NCBI GenBank assembly: GCA_951802195.1
Contig: OX637623.1
Coordinates: forward strand, 806,001-870,000
DNA: 64,000 nt
Direction of reading: 5' to 3'
Origin: Tausonia pullulans
Lineage: Eukaryota > Basidiomycota > Tremellomycetes > Cystofilobasidiales > Mrakiaceae
Positions 1 through 12,323 of this stretch are shown here, piece after piece. How positions within the stretch are numbered: the stretch's first letter is position 1; each line of letters begins with the position of its first letter. Both the position numbers and the translations under genes were made by a program. The notes below the pieces were generated by a model that saw only the letters and a list, made by a program, of their open reading frames with translations, was not told where the DNA came from and made no database searches.

Positions 1-41
1 TTGCCCTTGGTGGGGGGCTGCGGTTTGTATCACCCTCGCAG

Positions 42-106
42 AGCAGAGCAACCTCATGGACCTGATCGTCGACTTCAACTTGGATCTCAACCTGAGGGAA
101 AAGTGA
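42..106 (+). CDS. 3' end of an unrecognised gene (last exon, partial)
   Basis: A splice-acceptor-like TATCACCCTCGCAG is followed by an open frame reading about 20 codons (..QSNLMDLIVDFNLDLN..LREK) to a TGA at 104-106. The peptide is acidic and hydrophobic like a protein tail and is not low-complexity. The rest of the gene would lie left of the window. I do not recognise the product. The exon is short enough to be chance, so confidence is low. Confidence 0.3.
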
Positions 107-817
107 CGAACGATGCATGGAGAACGACGTACGAGGAGGATAAGCTCCACGCTGTGGCGATGCGATGCAATGGATCAGGGATGCCACCCTCTGCATCAGA
201 CTGCGACGACGACCACCTGGGGGATCAGCTATTGCGAGAAGAGCGGCAGAGCGGTCAAAGAAAGCTCAGAGGGGAAAATAATCCAGTCTCGCCGGATCCC
301 TCCAAATCTGAAGCATCTACAACTTCCTCTTCCCCATTCTAGTACTCAACCACCTTGAGGAGGACGGCTCCCGCACGCCTCTCGCTTGTGCATAGGCGGT
401 TTGTCCTTTCTTTCCTCTTTGTCGTTTTCTTCCTTCATTGGACGCATCAGCGTGAAGGGCGGGAAGGAGATTCTCGAGTGGGTCTGGGATACCAGATACA
501 ATTGCTTTTAATCATCACAGCTACCCAACGAGCGTCAAAGAGAACCGTGGAACTGAAAGCTTATCACACTTGGGAGAGCCGCGAATGGGATTAATAGTAG
601 CAATAGGAATTGCTCAGCATTACAGCAGTTTGACTGACAAGAAGGTAGAGGAAGGATGCTGGCATACACCTCCCTTTGACTGCGCACCAAGGTCCCAAGG
701 TCACACGGGTAGTCTCGTTCGCACGCGGGTGCGTCATCCGCCGGTCTCAAGTTGTGTCTCGTCATCTCATCAATGTCCCACCATCCACCCCAACTTCCTA
801 TCTCTTGATTTGCTAAC
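107..817. other. Intergenic, promoter side of PCMT
   Basis: No frame here looks like a conserved protein. It should hold the 3' end of the left gene and the promoter of the isoaspartate methyltransferase gene. A pyrimidine-rich patch lies around 395-440. No TATA box or repeat that I could support. Confidence 0.5.
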
Positions 818-2182
818 ATGGCCTGGCGTTGCACCGGTTCTACCAACGCGGAGGTGGGCTACTTCAACCGTCGACGATCGCCCTCGGCCACCGAGACGCG
901 CGATCAGTCCGACATCTGGATTGATTGACCAACTTCGCCCCACCAGCTTGTCTCCAACCTCCAAGCAGCACGTCTCATCCGCTCCCCGCAGGTTGCAGCC
1001 GCTTTCTCTCGCGTCGACCGGGCTCATTACGTGCGCGCCTTCACAAGCGGGAACGGAGGCGCGTACGAGGACTCTCCCCAGTCAATCGGGTATGGCGCGA
1101 CCATCTCGGCTCCACACATGGTGAGCCTGAGAGAGTTCTGAAATATTGAGATAGTAGCAATCTCCGGAAGTAAGGAGGATACGTGGGCGGAGAGAACAAC
1201 GAGGGCGGATGACGAACATGGTCGGTAAGGGGTTCAGTGGCATAGAGTGTGTTTCTCATCCTACCCCGCTCTCGCTCTCCTTGCTCCCTCCAAAGCATGC
1301 ACATGCAGCGGAGAACGTTCTCAGTCTCATAAAGCCTGGCGCCCGAGTTCTTGATGTAGGGTCCGGATCCGGGTACTTCTGCGCCATCCTGCACGAGCTC
1401 GGTGGCCACGTCGTTGGAATCGACCACATCCCGCGTACGTGTCATCTCCTGTCTCCCCTTCCCAGCCGGATGCTCATCGGATGCTACTTGCAAATACACT
1501 CTAGAACTGACTGAGCAGTCTAAGGCCAACCTTCGAGCGGACGGATACGGCCCTGCGCTTGACTCTGGCAAGATCGAGATCGTCTGCGGGGATGGACGGC
1601 AGGGTACGAAGGGAAACCATGTGTCTCATCCTCTTAGGACCGGTATCATACTAACGCGACTTCTTCACGGATAGGCTACGCGAAGGGAGGTCAGTGAGTC
1701 GTCACAAGAGTACATCAAGCGGATCTTAACGCGCGCTCTTGATAAAGGCCCATACTCAGTGATCCACGTCGGCGCCGCTGCTCCCACGCTGCCTCAGGCG
1801 CTCATTGATCAGGTGCGACGACGAACTGTTTTGACATGGAAAGTTCACCCCAGCGTGACTCATCGGGATCGCCTCATCTCACACTCACTAGATGGACTCA
1901 CCAGGCAGGATGTTCATTCCTGTCGGCCCATCCTTTAGTCAATCGATATTGCAGGTCGACAAGGACGCCAAGGGGAACGTGACTCAGCAGGAGCTCTTTG
2001 GTGTCCGCGTAAGTGACCTCAACTCCCTGGTATCACGAGAGGCTTAGCTCACATCCTTTCGACCTGTGTTTGGCAGTATGTTCCGTTGACCGAAAAAGTA
2101 AGAACTCTTGGGCCCTATAACAGGTGCAAATACATCCTGACATCCATTTACCATTCTCCAGGACCAGCAGTGGGTCTGGTAA
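818..2182 (+). CDS. PCMT1: Protein-L-isoaspartate O-methyltransferase (PCMT/PIMT)
   Basis: This enzyme methylates L-isoaspartyl residues in damaged proteins with S-adenosylmethionine, starting their repair in the cytosol. Nine exons can be joined in frame: 818-853, 947-1120, 1296-1434, 1505-1603, 1675-1689, 1748-1812, 1892-2008, 2077-2097 and 2162-2182. Together they give 228 residues, the usual family length. The start [12 protein letters not shown] is the standard eukaryotic beginning. Also visible are [17 protein letters not shown] (substrate and SAM site), the SAM motif [11 protein letters not shown], the GDGRQGY segment, and [17 protein letters not shown]. All splice sites are GT-AG and keep the frame. 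Exon 5 is only 15 nt. The protein ends ..YVPLTEKDQQWVW. Family assignment is very secure; individual splice sites are inferred from frame and homology. Confidence 0.95.
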
Positions 2183-2998
2183 GTCCCCCGGCGACAATAC
2201 TCAAGGAACTATCGCGCTTGTAAGTGCAGCTCTGAAGCAGTCTCCACCATCATCAGACAAACTCCTCCCTTCTTCCCACAAGGTTCGCTTAGCATCAAGG
2301 CATATGAGCAGCTGAACGGCCCTGATGACATCCTACACTTTTCTCTTCATCCGTGCTCCCAAACAAACGTCAGGCGACTCCCATTCAGCCGTGCGGCAGT
2401 GAGGCGCGCACACCAGGAAACGAGAGGCAAGCTCTCCTTGGGGGATGCCTGTGTCTCTCCTTTCCTCTCGCTTGGCTTCTTTTCAGTTGTTCTCCTTGCC
2501 TGTTCCTTCTTTTTGTTTTGCTCTCTTCGTTATGTATGTCCCACCCCCTCTATGATAGGATCGACTCAAAGCGAGCGGCCAAGGCAAAGGCGTGTGTGTA
2601 GCAAGATTGAGTGAAGGGTAAGAGACGGCCAGCAAGCCCGATTAGAGAGTTCCACGAGAACAAGCAGATGAAGGTGACCAAGGATGGCAAAGGGCCACGA
2701 TTGAGCCAGCGCCAAGGAGAAAGAGGTCGAAAAGTGGAAAAAAAAGAACAGAAAGAGCGAACTTGGAAAGAGAGAGCGATGGACACTAAGAGCGAGGGGC
2801 TCTCAGCTCATGTTCCGCTTTTAGATAGGGAGCCAGGCAAGGATCAGGTGTTTGGATCTCGTCTAGCATTGGAAAGAGAGCAAAGGTCGGAGATGGGAGC
2901 GGAGGAGGGAAACGCCATGGGCATGCGGCCGAATCGCTAGCTAAATTCAGCAGGTGATCAACGAGTCGGTGCCGGGGTAGTCTGAAGGAGCGAGTGCG
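2183..2998. other. Intergenic between converging PCMT and CAX genes
   Basis: About 0.8 kb holding the 3' ends of two converging genes. From about 2600 to 2900 the + strand is rich in A and G (GAAAGAG-type sequence). No frame resembles a known protein and no tRNA or repeat family was recognised. Confidence 0.5.
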
Positions 2999-5900
2999 TC
3001 AGTTCATGCTCATCAGAGATCTGCGAACGAGAGTTCGCGACGTACACCACAGGGCGACCGCGATGATAATGTCTGCATGTGATAAGACAAGGGCCGTCAG
3101 TTTCCAACGAGTCAGAGCAATCATGAGATTTTAACTCACAGACCGACATGAGAAGAAAACCCTCAAGCCAGTTTGACCTCGCGTCGGAAAGCGTCGAATT
3201 GACCATGATGACAGAGAGGAACAGGACGATACTCTCAAACGGGTCGAAGAGCATGGTGAGGGGCTGGAGTGAGAGGCCCAGAGGATCAGCAAAACTCTTC
3301 TCTTCTCAAGTGGAGCAAAATATGCAAATTGACCTTCCCTATCCACCAGGCAAGCAATACCAGGAACGGGATGACCTGTAAAAATTTGAGGGTGGGCGTA
3401 GAAGAGTCAGCACAGGAAACAGTTCAGTGGGAGGAAGCCAAGACGTACAAAGAGGGCGATCTGAATAGAACTTCCGATGGCGACGCCCATCGAAAGGTCG
3501 AGCTTGTCCTTGCGGGCGACGGTGACCTGAAAGCAGTTAAATAAATGAGAAAATAGGGCTAAGGGTCTTTAAAGGGTCCACGCACAGCCGTGACATGTTC
3601 GGCCTGATCTCGTGAAACGAGAAATGGTCAGCCGGAATAATGGTTTCATGCTAGACGCCGAACACTCACGGCGTTTCCAACAATGGGCAGCAGGATAAGA
3701 CCAACCCACTCCTGAGAAAGAGAGGGGTTGGCGGCGGTGAGGCCGTCGATGGACGAGACGAGCCCTGAGTAATTGCAGTACAGGAAGGTCAGTCAAGCTT
3801 GGTTGCCTTGTCAGCCAGACAATAGCGCTCTTCGCACATTCAGCGGTGACACCTGAGGTGAAACGTAAGAGTTCAGCAAGTGCAAGGTGGCAAGGCAGCC
3901 GCTTTAGACTTACCGACGATGACAGTACTTCCGGCAAGAAGGATGATGGTGACAGGGAAGTTGAGCTGAGGCTCCTCCTCGCTCTCCTCGCTCTCCGAAC
4001 CCTCCACTTCGGTGGTCGACTCGGACCTCGCGAGCGCGCCCTTGTCGTTCTCGTCGACCTTCTTCGAGCGACCGAACCGACGAATGTTGCGAACGCCCGC
4101 CTTGACGGTGTCAGGGTACTGCGTCGAGCCAGTGGGCCCTTCAATGTCATTGTAGAGGTGAGCGTGCGACCAGAGCTGAAAGACCAGGTAGGCCATGTAG
4201 ATGACAACGAGGATAACGGCCACGCCTCGAGACATCTGGAGAAGCTCAGTCTTTTCCTTCTCCAGGTCCAGGCCGGTGCCTCCCGACTGGAAACACGGGT
4301 CAGCAATGATCGATGATAAAAGGCTACACGCACCTTGTAAGCCGCGTTGAATGCCGCGGGGACGAGAATCGCAAAAACGGCCATTACAAGGAGCGACGAG
4401 TTGAGTTGGGCCTGCAGCAGAGAAAGTTAGTCCAAGAATTGAGGCCGCGGGAGAGGTCAGACTTACGCTCATGGTCATGACCTGCTGCTCGCTGTACTTA
4501 GTGCCACCGACAAAGAAGCACATGCCGAGGACAAGCAGCCTGCAAGGGGTCCCGTAAGAAGTCAGGCTTCCTCCAGACGAACAGGCCTCACGCCGATGGC
4601 TCACATGTTGGAGAGGATACTTCCAACGAGCGACGACTGGACAATTTGCAGCTCGCACTTGATGAGCGCGAGGATGGCGACGATGAGCCTACAGGCGCAG
4701 CAAAAATCAGCGCGACATTCCTTTAAAAAATAATATTATGAACCTGGACAGACTCTACAGCATTTCCGAGGGTCCTTTTGAAGAAAAAGTGAGGCGCAAA
4801 ATCAATGAGTTGCGCGCGCAGAAAACCCCACGTCAGAGCAGAGACGACTGACGCATTGAGAAGACCTCCGAGGGTTTGTCCAACTCGCAAGGCAAGTTCC
4901 TCCGTCGCAAAGGAGAGCAGAGAGGCAAGGGGAATCTAAAGGGCCAGGCCGAAGGACGGATTTAGAACACTGTGCCCGCGCCTATGCCGCCTTCATATCT
5001 CACTGCCCGAGACACCCGAAACTCATGCATGACGCGTTCAAAAGACGCGGCAAGTCGTAGAGTGAATGAAAGACTCACGATGGCCAGGAAGGAGAAGACA
5101 AAGACCAGGGTGTCACTTGGAATGGAGGCGGAGGAGCGTCAGACCTGATTTGACAGCAAGATCGAGGGCGAGAGACCTCTAGGCCCCCTCGAGCGACAGC
5201 GAGTAAAGTTGAGCAAGCGAGGGGATGGCAGACTCACTTGACTCCAGCAAAATGCGTGGCCCAAGAGACTGGGATACTATAAGAAGATATGAGCCAGATC
5301 AAAACCTGGCCAGACGACAGACTCGGTGGTGCAGCGCTCACAAAACGAGGAGGACATTGCTGGAGAGGGGCAAGTACGGGTCAGCGGCGACGAACGAGGG
5401 GTAGAGCGACCTCATCCTCCCTTTAGAAGCCTCTTCGACTCACATCCAGCTCGAGAGGAAGGCGTTCTTGAAGCTCTGTGTGTACGTCGGCGCCCGCGCA
5501 AGCTCTGTTGTACACACACCGTCAGGCACAGCCAAAGAGTCAGTCAGCTTGCGTCCCAGTTCAATGGTAAGGCTTGGCAAGGTGGCCCAGCCCGCAACCT
5601 CTTCGCCAAGTCGTCTCTCCGTCCCTCCGCAGGTCAGACACAGAGATGTAGATGGCAAGTCAGGAACGCACTCTTCACCGGCTGAAAGAGCTCGGTTGTC
5701 CGCCGACGGATCCCGAGGCCGCCAGTGGAGTGCGAGCCCGTCGTCCCACTCGTGTTGGCTCGAGGGAGGGCGGGATTCAGCACCTCGGTCTCGACGAATT
5801 CAGGCTCGATCCGGACGGTCCTCGTGTTAGGGTTGGGCGGCTGAGCCTCGAGGGAGCCCGTGTTCCGACGGGTGAGTTGTTGCTTGGGATCTTCGGACAT
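2999..5900 (-). CDS. VCX1: Vacuolar Ca2+/H+ exchanger (CAX family, VCX1-like)
   Basis: CAX exchangers move cytosolic Ca2+ into the vacuole in exchange for protons. The gene is read on the minus strand through many short introns. The start MSEDPKQQLTRRN at 5900 opens a hydrophilic N-terminus of about 75 residues, then FKNAFLSSW leads into the membrane part. The two hallmark repeats are visible: c-1 (GGLLNA followed across an intron by GNAVESVQ, near 4750-4860) and c-2 (PIVGNAAEHVTAVTVARKDK, about 3480-3690). Both carry the acidic residue used in transport. Between them lies the usual acidic loop (EVEGSESEESEEE, about 3960-4020). The end is ..LLMSVYIIIAVALW..SLMSMN with TGA at 2999-3001. Exon 1 is 5900-5672. 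The upstream neighbour on the same strand is a transcription factor ending 258 bases away. Later exon boundaries are less certain than the family. Confidence 0.92.
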
Positions 5901-6158
5901 GGGCTGGATCGGGAATACGTGAATGGGGAAGCTTGGTTGGAGGCGGTGCAGCAATAGACGTGCCGGCAGGTCGGGCCAAGTGAGGGGGTCATTCATGCCT
6001 CGCTCTCGAACGCACGCCCCACGCCCCTGGGAGCGGGGTCGCGTCTTTTCAGCCGCAGTCGTCATTGCTCCCCAGATGCAATGCATCAGATCGAGTGTTT
6101 GCCGCATCGCCTTGCCAGCGCAGTAGAGCCAGAGATAGATTAGTAACGCAAGCAAACA

Positions 6159-9100
6159 TCAATCTGGGTGGCCGCCTGCGCCGCCTCCTTCGGTGCCATT
6201 TCCACCCCCGCCCGAACCCCAAAGCAATCTTTCTAAGAAGGTCGGCGACACCTCGTCCATTGAGAAGCCAAAGGTGTTGCCACCGAGGTCGAGACCGCTC
6301 GAGGGGAAGGGAACGTCGAGAGCAACGTTGAAGTCAGCCGATCCGATTCCCGTGCCACCCGTAAAAGATATGCCCATATCCGGCGGGACTAAGTAAAAGT
6401 ACAGTCAGTTCTGATTCGGGAGGAAGCGGACACAAACAGACACACACACCAACTGCCATACTGGTCTCATCCCAGCCGCCCTCCTCCCAAGCCGGCGGGC
6501 CCGGCGACTGCCCTCTTCCGCCCTCTCTCGCCAGCCACGCCTTGATTACGGCACTGAGGGCGTGATAAAGATCAGTCTAAGAGTCCCTCTCCGAACTGAT
6601 CCGAGACACCTCACGGGTCGCGCGGGAACAGTATCGGAGGCCTGCAGGTAGGGAAGATGCTTTGTGGTCAGCCTTGAGCTCCGCTCGTGCCTTGAGTGGA
6701 TGGAGACTGACGCCTGGACGTCCGTGTCCGGGTCGATCTCCTCCTGCCGAGTGCCTTGTTTCTTCTGGTCGACCTGCTCGATCGTCCGAATGACCCAACC
6801 GACGCCCTGCCAGTGCGAGACGATGTTCTTAAGCGCCGAGAGCGAGACGCCGAGTTTGCTGTCTGTAAAGGAGCTGATCACCCGGGCAGTCCATTCAGCA
6901 TTGCTCGCAACGCATTTAAAAGTGAACAGGCAGAAGTTCACCGAAGGAGACGAGTCGTGTTTGGCGTCTTCGCGCCCCCGTAGGCGTCCTGCCCGGGCGG
7001 TTCCTTGTTGCGGCCTTCGAGTTCGGCGCGCTCGTCGATAAAGGCGACGGCTAATAAGGAGCTCGCGTCAGCAAGCTGATTCCCCTACACGGTTTCAGCA
7101 GAGTCAACGTACCTGAGATGAAGATGCCTTGATCTGCGAAAGGATTTGCCAAAATGGCGACAGGCTGGAAGTGAACAGATATCAGCGTCGAGCTCGAGCG
7201 GATGAGTTAGGCCTGACTCACTCCAGCCTGATCCGCGTAGGTGAGCATGTTTGCCAGCGCTGTTAAGACATCAAGGTTAAGCGGGGTTTGAGAGGCGCAA
7301 ACATTTGTAGCACTAACTGCGAGCGGAACTCCGCGAGATCTCAGCGTTCGGCTCGAGGAGAACCTGCCCACTCTCTTGACTGAAGTTTTGGAGAAGGGAT
7401 GGCCGATGGAGCTGAATTAGACGTATGGGAAGAGTTAGTCCCGTTCGTATGATCGCAGATAACCCTCCTTACGACAGTGATCTGCAAGCAAAGGAGAGAG
7501 CGAGCCATCCGGTCAGCCTTGTAGTTCAAGGGCCAGAATCGAACTAGTTCCGAGGTAAGCAGTAACGCACGACTGAGTGAAAAAGCATGTGCAAGAGCCA
7601 GAAGGTCGGCGACTGGTGAAGATCCCGGTAGACCTTGAAGCTCTGCACAGAAAACATGAGACTGGGGTCTATGCTCTGATAGAACGCTATCATCGCCCCG
7701 TGGAGCTTTTCAACACGCTCTCGGCTTCTCTGGTCCGTGTTTCCCCCGGGAGCGTTGAGACAGTCCGAGATCCGACCGCGGTGGTAGGTAATTGCGATCT
7801 GCCAAGTCGGCCATCGGCGTGAGTCTTTCACCCTCCGCCAGATAGATAAATTAGTATCAACCCACTCACGAGCGCTGGCCATGGATTTGGAGCTACGACA
7901 GGTACGGGAGGGAACGATGGGCCGGAGGCATTGAAGACCAGGTCACAGTCGGACGGTGTGGGGAATTGAACGTCGATATCGGAGAGGCTGGGGTCGTCGA
8001 ATGTCCAGGCGTCAGTTCTTGCTCGACCCGGAAACCCATTTAAAGCATGCCCACGATGCCTTTCTGCCGGTGCCTTAAGAGAGAATAACGCTTAGCATCG
8101 GGAACAGCCAGCCAACTCGCAGTTCGGACAGCAGCAGTGGACGCACCGTAAGAGATCACCCGATCAAGGAAGAAGACACTCCAAAAGAGCAGCCGCCGCC
8201 GAGCGACCTCGATAAGGGTGCCATCCTGTTGGATGGACGCCTCGTGCTGCATGCCGAGATCCTGGATCACGCGGATCGCCATCCCCGTGTACATCCAAAG
8301 ACCTGGGGAGGCACGAGGACGGAGACATGCTGCCGTCAGAGGCAAGTTCTGCGATCTCGGGATTCTGGTCGCTTACCAGAGTCTCGTCCACTCCCTTGAG
8401 TTACATGGCAGCAGGAGTACAGTCAGAATGGGCGGCTGTCACGGAAGACAAGAGCCTGCTAATGACCGAGACAGACCAAATTCGTTCCAGCCCAGTAACA
8501 CAATTGCGCTCGCGAGTTCCTGCAGCAATCGACACCGACATAGAGAAAGATTGGTTTAGTAAATCTCAAGCTCTGCTTGCCTCTGGTAAGCGAAAGGGCA
8601 AGAGGACGACGCACGAAGCTCGGAAAACTCAGCATCGGCACCATCAATTGCTGGGCCGTCTCCTCGAACGGCAAGGCCGATTTCCACCTCATGCTTGCAT
8701 CGGGCCGGAGCGCGATGAGGAGCGGGTGGTCTGAGAAGCGAGAAGCGAGCGCGCAGATGGCGTTCTTGAGGATGGCAGAGAGCGTATCGCTGCGGTGCTG
8801 GTCGAGTAGTCTGAATCGAAGATGAGGGGATGAGAGATGGCGTTGCGTTGCGAGCCTGCATGAATTAACTAGGGCGACATACTGCGCCCGAGAGAGGAAG
8901 GGAAAGTGGCAGGCCATGGTTCGGAAGAACGTGTCCAGTAGGCTACGATGAAAGGTCACGCTGCGTCAGAAACACCGAGACTTTACATAACGCCGCAGGG
9001 ACATTTAGGCTTGGCCCATCTCGGCTTGACGGTAGGAACAAAGCAGTATTAGGGTATGTCGAAGGACCCGCGGTGAACTTGTGTCGGGGCGATCCGACGG

Positions 9101-10091
9101 TCGAGTCCGAGCCGTCGGTCCTCTTGCGCTCAAAGACAGCGAGTTATGCGCGGGAGGCGGAGTATGAAGATGAAGGATGGGAAGCTGTTTTGCTCACTCT
9201 TCGAACAGTGCGTCAACCGGAAAGACTCTCTCCTTGCCCTTCTTGAAGAGCGCGTCCCTTCGTCGACGGTTCTCCTCCATGGCCGACTGCCTCGACCGAG
9301 TCGACGAGTCGTCTCTCCACCCCGTCCGGTCATGTGAGTCCGAGCTAGAGTAACTCGTAGTCGTTCCAGGGGACAAGCTGTCAAGATCAAAGGGCGACAC
9401 ATGGTTAGGGGAAAGGTGATGCAGCGAGTTGGGGTCGAAGGCGGCAGCTCGCGATGGCGGCGCTGTGGATTCGGCGGAATCTGAGATGTCCGAGGATTGC
9501 AGTTCAACCTTGACGCTCTTGAGACCTGGCGTGTAAGCCGTCGGACCGACTACAGAGATGGGTAGGGTGATTAAACACCATGGGAATGCAAGAAAGAGGA
9601 GGGAACAAGATCGTTCGATGGTGAGATAGAAGGAAGACATGAAGTGGAGCGGGTCGGCGGGTCAGCGGGCCGGAGGAGACGCGACGCGACGGAAGGAGGG
9701 GAAGGAGTTAGGTCAGCCTGGGTCGGTCCGAATCCAAGCGAGGAGAGAGAGCAGGCCGCTCACACCATCGGAAGAAGGGATGAAATCTCTTGCGGCCAGC
9801 TAATTCATCGTTAACGCCTCTGTCCATGAACTGGGCAAAGAGATCGTCGCCTCCGTCCGGGAGCGCGACCGGCGGCAGTGGGGGAGGAGCTAGTGTTGAG
9901 GTTCCTTTCAGACCCATGCTGCTGGGCCCAGGCGTCGCCATCCCGGCGTGCTCGTCATAATGCTCGCCGCTGTCGATAGTCCGGTGTTGTTGGGCCCCGG
10001 CGAGAAGGAGCTCGAGCTGGCGCTCTAGTTCGCGTGGAAGGACGGCGGTCTGAAGCTCTGGCGGTGGGACAAAGTGTCCGTGGCCGTACAT
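6159..10091 (-). CDS. Fungal-specific transcription factor domain protein, no visible zinc cluster
   Basis: The central part matches the fungal_trans domain found in Zn2Cys6 regulators. Visible pieces are HRSLLDTFFRTMACHFPFL (about 8890-8950), SPGLWMYTGMAIRVIQDLGM (about 8240-8310), and EVARRRLLFWSVFFLDRVIS (about 8160-8225). The C-terminal region has LGVSLSALKNIVSHWQGVGW (about 6780-6850). The end is Gly-rich (..GSGGGGNGTEGG..) with its stop at 6159. The start MYGHGHFVPPPELQ at 10091 is the first ATG of a clean exon containing an acidic Pro-rich stretch and ..LAGRKRFHPFFR. A later exon carries VGPTAYTPGLKSVKVEL and RRRRDALFKKGK. No CxxCxxxxxxC cluster appears in the N-terminal exons or the 490 bases upstream. 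Many short introns were only partly resolved, especially around 9040-9200. Target genes cannot be inferred. Confidence 0.8.
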
Positions 10092-10583
10092 GGGCGGCGA
10101 TTGGCGAAGGGTATCCGAACGGGTGAGAGAGAGGGGAAATTGTTTGGAGTGGAGAGCAAGGGAGGTAGGGCAGGGCGAGATCCTGCTGGCGAGGTAATGG
10201 TCGTCGAGAACTCAGCAAGGGTGTGCAGGGAGAGAGCCAGTCTGACTCCGTCCGGCCTGCGGCCACGCCCGGCCCTCACTAACCTTTCTCTGTCTCCGGC
10301 TTTCTCGCCTCATTCACGCTGTCCCACATATCGAAGCAGCGCGCTGCTTCTGGTCAATGGCCGCTGATGCCGAGTGAGCGAGCGGAAGAGATCTATAACT
10401 GGCGTGGTGATTGCCCTGCAGACACGCAGTTTGGTCTTCTATCGATTTTGTGCTGCGCATACTCTTCTAGGTACAAGAAGCGAGCATTATAGAGCCTGGT
10501 CACCATGTATGATATAGAAAAGATACTTTCAACCCCTAAGAACCCAGTGGGCTCACCCTTTCCTTAGTCCCAGTCTACAAACT
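10092..10583. other. Intergenic between IDI1 and the transcription factor
   Basis: This segment is upstream of the factor at 10091 and downstream of IDI1, both on the minus strand. It contains a perfect 18-bp palindrome (10333-10350). No coding frame with a recognisable domain, and no Cys-rich zinc cluster, was found in the three minus frames. Confidence 0.5.
10333..10350. promoter_or_regulatory. Perfect 18-bp palindrome
   Basis: GAAGCAGCGCGCTGCTTC equals its own reverse complement. It lies about 240 bases upstream of the transcription factor start (10091, minus strand) and about 235 bases beyond the IDI1 stop. Such sites can bind a homodimeric regulator; that role is inference only. Confidence 0.3.
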
Positions 10584-12024
<1,441 letters not shown>

Positions 12025-12323
12025 CGGGACAAAGAAAGAGAGGCGAGATACGCGAAGGTTGTGGTTGGCGGTTGTGGGGGAAGCGGCAAGGCGGAGAGTC
12101 GAACGAGAACTCGGACGCGCCGGTTTTGTGCACTGACCGATACTCATGCCAGGGCGTACTCCTTCATGCGAGCATTCCATGTCTCTTTGGTGGGGATGCG
12201 GACATAACGAAAGGATAAGGGTGGTGGTTGTTGAGAGCAGACAGCGAGTAGTCGAGAGGTTCTATCTATCGGACGCGTACACATGCGAAAGCATACCATC
12301 AAATCATCATCGTCCCCTCATCT

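Noticed and set aside
1-342. 113-codon open frame at the left edge
   Set aside because: Begins at a non-ATG codon and crosses a likely intron acceptor; another frame (42-106) is the better candidate exon.
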